NCBI GenBank assembly: GCA_027924585.1
Contig: BSBM01000602.1
Span: 4,215,501 to 4,279,500, forward strand
Origin: Larix kaempferi
Taxonomy: Eukaryota; Streptophyta; Pinopsida; Pinales; Pinaceae
Direction of reading: 5' to 3'
Length of the DNA stretch: 64,000 nucleotides
The translations under genes were made by a program, and so were the position numbers. The stretch's first letter is position 1; the number at the start of each line of letters is the position of its first letter. The notes beneath the pieces were generated by a model that saw nothing but the letters and a program-made list of their open reading frames with translations, had not been told where the DNA came from and searched no databases. Below, one piece after another: positions 57,061 to 64,000 of this stretch.

Positions 57061-58640
57061 GGTCGCAAATTTTGGCGGACTGGTTTGATGTCAGGATAGG
57101 TTTTGATTTCATGTGAAATAATAGCGGGGTCTATCCTAGGCATCTCCTCATAGGTCCAAGAAAACACATCTCGGAATTTCTTGAACAAGGCCATGAACGT
57201 TGTAATCTCTTCAGGGGAACACTTCTGGCCTAAACGAATGTGTTCCACTACACCAGGACTAATCGATATGTCTACCGGAATGGTAGGTTCAATGTTTGCC
57301 AAATTGCCTTCAGTGTCTGTTTGACATGTGAGTATCGGGGACTGAGGGCAGGGGTAGATATCCGGTGTAAAGATGGTGGTGATGCTATTCTCCACAGTAT
57401 CCAAGTGGGGAAGGAAAGACAATCGATGATGAAAGTCTTCCCACAGAAGGCCATCCGCACTCATAATTTCCATAATGGACTCGTTGGAATGAAAAGTCCG
57501 GAGCAGAGGATCGGGTAGGGACGACGTCTGCTGTGGAGAACGAGATGTGGAGGTCACAGCTAAGTGGTCCTTAGGTGCTGACTGGATAGACTCATAAGTG
57601 AGTTCAGTGGGTGAAAGAGGCATGGTGTCTCCAATCAGGTGCATAGTGGCTTCATTAGGTACAAGCCATTGATCATAAGAGTTGGGAACAAATGAAATCC
57701 TTGAGGAGATCATGTTCACCGTGGCAACATGATTAGGGGGATCTGAGGTTGGAAAAATGCCCATAAGAGATGAGTCTTTTATGAGGCTGACCCCCACGCT
57801 CTAATATAGCTGCGAAGATTGTCCAAGTAGTGGAAAATTATCGCCTGGATGAGTAGTGGTGTTAGGTGTACAAAAATCCTGTTGGTCGACAGTGACAATT
57901 CGGCTTTGGTGGGGGAATTGTACTATGCATAAGATAGATGATGCGACCGCCGTCATGGCATAAAACCAATTACTACCAAGTAAGATATTATAATCTAAAG
58001 GGGCTGCGACTACTTCCACGTTAATGGTTGCGGTATTACCCCCCAAATCGACTGCTAAGGCTTGTAACAGCCCATGAGGTTGAAAGCCACATCCGTCAAA
58101 TGCTTTCAAGGTGGTGGGAGAACGGTTCAAATCAGGAGAGCCAATGGCTCTCCAATATGAAATCGACATAACCGAGGTAGAGGCACCTTCATCCAACATG
58201 GTACGATGGATTGTCTTCCCAGCGATATTCGTGGTAACTTGAAATGCCAATTGATGGGAAAGCCTCGGCTTAAAGTACTCAAGTCAGAACACGATGGTAT
58301 TAGAAGAATCCGGATCAACCGCGCCTATGGCAACGAGGAGAGTCTTGCTTTGATTAGGACAGTTCTGCAAGATTTCGAGCGTTGACATAGCACAAGGAGA
58401 TTGTGCTAGGTCCTCTACAATATTGTAGTTCTGAGCTGCCCGAGAATTAGGATTGAAAACCTCTTTTTGAATCGTGCTCTTGGGTGGACTCAACACTGAC
58501 TCTAAAGAAGGCTTCTCAATGGTGAGAGAAGCGTGTGGTACGGTGACGTCGGGAATAGAAGTGGAATATTTTTCAGTATTACTTCCAATAGGTTCCTTCT
58601 GAGGGACTGAGTCATACGAATGGGAACGTGTGTTCAAGTT
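57061..58640 (-). pseudogene. Gypsy copy 2 protease and linker
   Basis: The protease centre is HRTMLDEGASTSVMS near 58190 (again DEG). NVEVVAAPLDYNILLGSNWF is its second half. A long linker with MGVSLIKDSSLMG and FRDVFSWTYEEMP leads to RT. It shares a frame with RT; stops lie near 58281 and 57799. Confidence 0.82.
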
Positions 58641-61537
58641 GACGGTCTCGCTACGCATCATGAGAACATGTGCGGTGGAGGATGTCTCTCCTTAGGAGGG
58701 AGAGGTATGTGCAATCAGTTGCTAGTTTTGAGAGGGAAGGGATCATTAAGAACTGCGGGGGTAGAGTTTCCTTTGAGAAACTTCTGCACCTCGTCTCGGT
58801 GGGACACTCCTTTGAGAAATGGTCACCACTGCACAAAAAACAAGGAAACTTCAACTTCCTCTTCTGTTTGGTGTCTTCGGGGGTGGGCTTGGACTCCTGG
58901 TGATTAGAAGATTTCTTAGGTTTCCCTTTGTTTTTCTTCTTACCACTAGATTTCTGAGATGAAGCTGATTGAATAGAATTCACCTCTTCGGTGGAGGAAG
59001 GAGCAGGCAACTTGGTGATGATGTTTATAGCCTGTGTTGGGGTGGAGAAGAACCCTGGGGGTTCAATGATCCAACAGTTTGAGTAGGAGGTTGGGTGGTA
59101 AGGGAACCAATGATGCCATCGGCTTGAGGTCCCTTAGGTGGTTGTGCAGGGTTGTACGTGGGGCGGGGTGTGTCAGGAACGCGGGGTGCGTCAGGAACAA
59201 TTTCGTATAACGTGTCGGATTGAGCATAGACCAAGTCTAATTAGTAGGCACGGGAAATAGCCTGTTCCTCAGTGACGGCCCCTCCCATGGCCACGTCTCG
59301 AGATACAACATGTAAAAGTGACTTTGTGGACCAGTCAGCTAAGAGTTGGTCTGGAATATGAGCCTTAATAAGACGTCGTCTTCGCCGCCACTCATGGATA
59401 TGATCCGAGATGTGGGTTGCGGTATTTTGGCGAAGAGAGGTCAGTAAGTCGGTACCAGTCTCATAGCGAATGGGCAACTGGAAGTGGGTCAAAAATGACA
59501 TAGCAAGAGAACCGAAATCTAGAAAAGAGTTGGGTGGTAGTTCAATATACCACTTGGCAGCGGGGCCGGTGAGAGTCCATTGAAATAACCTAAGATGGAT
59601 CGAGTCGTCCATCAAGGAGTTGGATGAACACCATAAATGGTATGTCATCACATGATTTTTTGGATCTTCACTAGGTTTACCATAAAACTTGGGGATATCT
59701 GACGATAACTTAATTGGAATGGGTGGCCAGTTATGCCTGTGGAAGATGCGATCATTCGTCAGACGAGACAGGTCAGGTAGTTCCAAAGTAGCCAAAAAGG
59801 GCAGTTGTTGGTTCAGCTAGGGCTACTGATAGTACTGATATGGCATGTATGGACCGGTAGCACCTTGAATTGATTGGTTGTAAGGGGTTCTCTGGGGAAA
59901 CTGACCATAAGGGGTTATGCTTCCTGGACCATGTGTAGGTCCGACACCATAATAAGGTGGCCCATAACCGTAGGGTGGGGGTCCGCCGCCACTGCTGGGG
60001 GGGTGGAGGTCCACCGCCACCGCCGGGGAGGGGGGGGGTGAAAGTACACCACCACCGCCGAGAGGGAGTGGAGGTCCGTCGCCACCGCCATAATAAAGTG
60101 GTCCTCCACTGCCTTTGCCGGGAGGGGGGGTGGACCACCTCCTCCGTCAGAGGGATAGGGGCCTCCACCACCGTCGCCACCATGAGGGTAAGGTCCTCTG
60201 CCATCGCCTCTACCATAATAAGGTTGTCCTCTACCACCACCTTTCGAAAGGGGGTGGTCCTCCACCATAGGGTGGGGATCCACCGCCACCGGCGGGGTGG
60301 TCCTCCGCCTCCACCAGAAGGGGGAGGACCTCCACCTCCGCCACCGAGAGGGGGTGGGCCATTATGGCCAGAAGGGGGTGGTCCTCCACCAGAAGGTAGA
60401 ATTCCACCTCCTCCGGGATTATATGGGGGTCCGCCGCCTCCAGTGGGAGGTGGAGGGGGACCAAACAAAGGTGGTGGTACTTGAGGGATGGTTGGTGGGG
60501 GTCCATGTTGTAAAACATTTTGATGCCCCCATAGAGTGTATGGATTGCCGGGATAAGGTATCCCGTAGGGTGTGTTTCCGGGATTGAATTGTCCTGACAC
60601 AGGGTTAAGATAACTTGGATATGCTTGACTCCATGGTGGTTGAATTACATTGGATGGTCCCCCAACATGGGACAGTCCCGTGGTGGATGGGCCGGCGGGG
60701 AGGGTAGTTCCAATGGAAGGACCGATGGGGACTCCTCCTCCTGGGTTCGAGTTAGGAGACGGGGGTTTCCCCCCAACAACAACGTGATGAACACTATTCA
60801 ATGGTTGACCCAATGTAAGTTGTTGATTACCTATTGCGGTAAGAACATTACCCGTAAGGAAGGTAGGGGGTAAAGAGTATCCTCCTCATGAATTTTGGGG
60901 TGGGGGAGGAGTGGGTAATGTAACCGTGGTAGTAACAGGTGTGTTGGACTGTTTTCCTTCAACAGGTTGAGTCGTTTGAGGGATAGAATTGGTCTCCTGT
61001 CTAAGGGGTGTGCTTTTGAGAAAGTGAGGGTTGACTAGATTCATTAGTGGTCCTGTGGTGGGTGGGTGATTCCAGTGAATCGAAAGATAAATAACAACTC
61101 GAGATTGGTTGATATGGAGCTAATGTTGGGTCTTCAACCCTTCGTAAAAGAATTTGTCTTCGAAATTCCTCACCCATAGCACGTAATCGAGTCATACGAT
61201 CACAGTAAGGTGCGAGAGGGTCTTCATGAGTAGCCCAACTGGGTGGGGATGCAATGGCAAAATGAGCCACTTGGTGGCGTAGAGAAGATTTCCAATATGC
61301 TACAGCTGGACTAACAGCTGATACAGGGTCATCTTGGGGAGGATTTATCCATTCCAACGATCCAGGCTCTCCCGTTAAAACGGGAGGTAATTTTTGTGAA
61401 GTGGAAGTGCCCACCTCTTCACCCTGTGGTGGGTTGGAGGTAGGTGAGTCTGGAGGGGTTGGAGGGAACAAGCATGCTCCAACGTTCAAAGTCGGGTTTT
61501 CCACTTTAGGTGACATGACCGTGACGTGTGGGTCCAT
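58641..61537 (-). pseudogene. gag: Gypsy copy 2 gag
   Basis: ATG 61537 (MDPHVTVMSPKVENP) matches the copy 1 start. The head is followed by a Gly/Pro-rich repeat (59985-60520) and a complete Retrotrans_gag region at 59241-59795 (PAAKWYIELPPNSFLDFGSL, FLTHFQLPIRYETGTDLLTS). A CCHC knuckle, CFLCSGDHFSKEC, lies near 58810-58850. Frameshifts occur in the repeat, near 59020 and near 58800. It is about 800 bp longer than the copy 1 gag because of a longer Pro/Gly part and a segment at about 60530-60990. Confidence 0.86.
59985..60520 (-). repeat. Gly/Pro-rich coding minisatellite in gag, copy 2
   Basis: Repeats of GGTGGTCCTCCACC type encode stretches such as GGGGPPPSGGGGG. The copy is longer and purer than in copy 1, showing continued expansion. 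Confidence 0.82.
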
Positions 61538-61966
61538 TCTTACCTTCGAAATTACCTCCTGGTTAAGGGGATATTATGGTGGTAAGTTCAAAATTCCGTA
61601 GGACCTTCTCCAAGGAAAGTCATCCAGAGTGACTGAAACAGAGTTTCTCCTAGGGTACTCTAAACAAAAGAAAAGCAGTCCCGAAAAAATCTACACAAAC
61701 GAAGGCCACAAGCAAACTTATGTGATAGGAGTGGATTCAAAAGTCTGGAACCTCACAGGATTTTCAAGGCTTCGTAACTCGCTATATACCGCAGGGTCCA
61801 ACAGTAAAACACGACAAGGAGGATTGGGATCGTACCCTTGCTTGAATACCCGACTACCTGAACGACACGTGCGTAGTAATCTCCCCGAGTGCTGTTCTTG
61901 GTGTATTACTCTGCCAAGACGGCCAAATGGATAGCTCAGTTGGTTTCAGGAATCCTAATGGTTTCT
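61538..61966 (-). other. Gypsy copy 2 leader, interrupted
   Basis: Similar to 44037-44486 of copy 1; the similarity fades after AATCCTA (61953-61959). Confidence 0.7.
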
Positions 61967-64000
61967 TGTAATGTGCCTTGTTAGGAATTTTATTAAAATG
62001 ACAATTTTCACTTCTTTCCCTAGTTAGTCATTTGACTAGTTTTGAGCTCTAGGTCTCCAAATTGCTCCAATTGCTCCCAAATATTATGAGAAGGTATATG
62101 GATTATTTTAGAACATAAATATGTGTTTGAGGGATGATTTTGGACTTTTAAAATACTTCTGCAAATCCTCTTTCAATTCTGGCCAATGTAGGTAACTTTA
62201 CTAGTGATTTCCCTTTGACTAGTATTGGTTGCTATGTCTCCCATTGGCTCCAAATGCTACCAAATATTTAGAGAAGGTGTATGAATGATATTAATACTTT
62301 AATATGATTTCAAATTATCATTTAGGACTCTCCAAATACTTATGCAAACTTGTTTAATGTTCTGTACCAAGTATAGGAATTAACTAGTAATTTGGGGTTC
62401 AAATCCCCCAGGGTAGTTCTGAAAATGGCTTTCCAAATGCCTCTAAACCCACTCGAAATTATGAACAGAGGTAGGGGATGTATACAGTATATTATTTATA
62501 TCTCATTTGCACCATTAATTAGTTATTAATTCTGTTCTAACCTTCTCCCAAACAACAGTAAAAATCACTAATTCGACCCTTGGGGAAATCGCACCAAATC
62601 TCTTCCAAATGCAAATAAACTGAGCAAGATGGCTTCAAATGCTTAAGTGATGAAAATGAAACTTGTAAAAATAATCAATGAAAGTCAATACATCATAAAT
62701 ATATCAGAGAAAAATTCTTCCATTCTAAATCATCATCAATACATTGGCATACATCAAGGTAGTGGGGAAATGGCACTATTCTTTCATTAAAAATGAGATT
62801 TATACACTTCTAATTGGAATTTAGACCTGAAAATTTATGGATATTAAGAACAAAGTATTTAATTCATATTACAAAAGAAATGGGGCATGATAAGCTCTCC
62901 CAAAGAGTACAATAGCTCACCAAAAGCACCCTCCCTCAAGGATCAAGAATATGCCATCAAAACTGGAAATGGTTGAGAGAATGTGTTGCAATAGAAGAAA
63001 CCATGAGCTTCCCTGTAGCTTACATTTGAAAATAAAGACTCAATTAAAGCTCCAAATGAAAGGTCTGAACGGCCTTTCCAATTACCAACTTGGATGGGAA
63101 TCTTTCACCCTCGGAATTGGCTAAGGCAAGAAACTAGTCATCCACTAGCTCTCCCTCTACACAAATGCAATTGCAAATTATACAAATGATAAAAATATGG
63201 TTTCATTATTTGTTATTGATATTTATAAAGTTCTAATTTCCTCCATGGGTCGAATTCATTCCAAGAGACTCATGCCAACTCAAGTTGGGAAGAGATTCCA
63301 AAGAACGCCACTTGTACAACAATTCCTAGTCTCCCACTTCCACCAAATCACATGTGGAAGCATCTTAACTGCCCTAACACTCTTGAGAGCCCTCTTGGAC
63401 TCTATTTTTAGCCCTAACATGTCATATATGTCATATGTCAGCCTTCAGGTCTGATTTGTGTCATAGGTGTCATAGCATCTTCATCATTGTTGTCATAGAG
63501 CTAGGGAATCTAGCCCAAGTGTCTCACTAGCTCCAAATTGCCTCTTCCTCTTCAATGGGAGTTACTCTTCCTCTATATTTCGACCTCATTGACTCATACC
63601 AAGTATTATTGACCTTATAATTCATCCCAAGAACATTAGGCTTCCCATGGATTCGAAATTGCAAGAAGAGGATGCCATGTGGCACATAAATTCTAGCTTG
63701 TGTGGGTCCCACTTCCTCCATGTGTCTTCATGATCAAATGCCACTTTGATTTTCACTTGTATATATTTATTTATCTCCTTTATTAAATATTTATGCCATC
63801 CTAATGTTCCAACATCATTTATTATCCCCATTATTCCAAATCCCAAAGCTTCCACCCCAAACCTAGGAAACTAGTAATTTTCCTCCTTGGCAATTATTTG
63901 ACCTTTAGCATCAATTTGACAAACTTTAGTGAATAGGGCCAATTTGCTTAGGCCATTGTGACCCAAAGCTAAATTTGGGACATGAAAAATTCTCCCTTCC
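61967..64000. mobile_element. Possible LTR element interrupting gypsy copy 2, runs off the window
   Basis: TGTAATGTGCCTTGTTAGGA begins exactly where similarity to copy 1 ends, and TGTAATG is a common LTR start in plants. No ORF is convincing in the remaining 2 kb. Three diverged units spaced about 185-190 bp apart begin near 62054, 62239 and 62429. The other end and its duplication (expected TTTCT) are outside the window, so this is a hypothesis. Confidence 0.35.
62054..62530 (+). repeat. Degenerate tandem repeat of about 185-190 bp
   Basis: Units share CTCCAAATGCTACCAAATAT-like, GAGAAGGTRTATG and CAAATACTTNTGCAAA words (near 62054, 62239 and 62429). They are strongly diverged. Confidence 0.5.

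Larger units (their letters stand above)
46996..61966 (-). mobile_element. Ty3/gypsy element, copy 2 (same lineage), minus strand, interrupted
   Basis: It has the layout of copy 1 but is a diverged family member. Its 3' LTR (46996-47894) is followed by the non-coding region, hairpin array, opposite-strand gene (50292-51541, +), second RNase H, a 2.18-kb solo LTR insertion (52289-54471), integrase, RNase H, RT, protease and gag (ATG 61537). The leader similarity to copy 1 ends at about 61959-61966, where TGTAATG starts what looks like another LTR, so its 5' LTR may lie beyond the window. It landed in the 5' LTR of copy 1 and is therefore younger. Confidence 0.88.

Noticed and set aside
61925-61960. 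tRNA-like word GGATAGCTCAGTTGG in the gypsy leader (and GGTTAGCTCGGTTGG at 44449)
   Set aside because: No B-box, anticodon arm or acceptor stem can be placed around it, so it is not a tRNA gene; A-box likeness alone is weak.

Overview
The window is a transposon graveyard from a plant nuclear genome. I found no intact host gene. The element types are plant-typical: Ty1/copia with an initiator-Met primer site, L1-type LINEs that carry an RNase H, Tat-like Ty3/gypsy elements with a second RNase H, a tRNA-derived SINE, a miniature LTR element and a possible CACTA end. Their age, density and nesting suggest a large, slowly purged seed-plant genome. A gymnosperm is plausible but not proven.

Layout. 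0.3-1.5 kb: an unrecognised Lys/Glu-rich frameshifted ORF. 2.3-9.0 kb: a Ty1/copia element (+) whose polyprotein keeps one frame through eight in-frame stops, with two unusual repeat arrays between pol and the 3' LTR. 9.0-13.1 kb: non-coding, with one dispersed repeat pair. 13.16-20.09 kb: LINE A (-), bounded by a 14-bp target duplication. 20.15-26.24 kb: LINE B (+), head-to-head with LINE A; its endonuclease is split by a complete 280-bp miniature LTR element with a 5-bp duplication. 27.3-29.3 kb: a CACTA-like end, a decayed copia pol (-) and a 219-bp SINE (-) with a 12-bp duplication.

32.46-61.97 kb: two related Ty3/gypsy elements (-). Copy 1 (32457-46995) has its 5' LTR cut by the 3' LTR of copy 2 (46996 to about 61966). 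Copy 2 contains a 2.18-kb solo LTR and is itself cut at about 61967 by sequence that looks like another LTR. Both copies encode gag, protease, RT, RNase H and integrase. A second, archaeal-like RNase H follows the integrase. On the opposite strand, between pol and the 3' LTR, each copy has an intron-containing gene for a protein resembling the plant mobile domain.

The most interesting signals are: (1) the antisense, spliced, mobile-domain-like gene kept in both gypsy copies; (2) two unrelated arrays of short hairpins, one in the copia and one in both gypsy copies, where the loop is conserved while the stems change in a compensatory way; (3) the complete miniature LTR element; (4) the RNase H placed after the integrase; (5) a copia whose LTRs share R-U5 but not U3. 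The copia and both LINEs have collected many stops, several explicable by C-to-T change, with no frame-breaking indel visible; both gypsy copies carry frameshifts.
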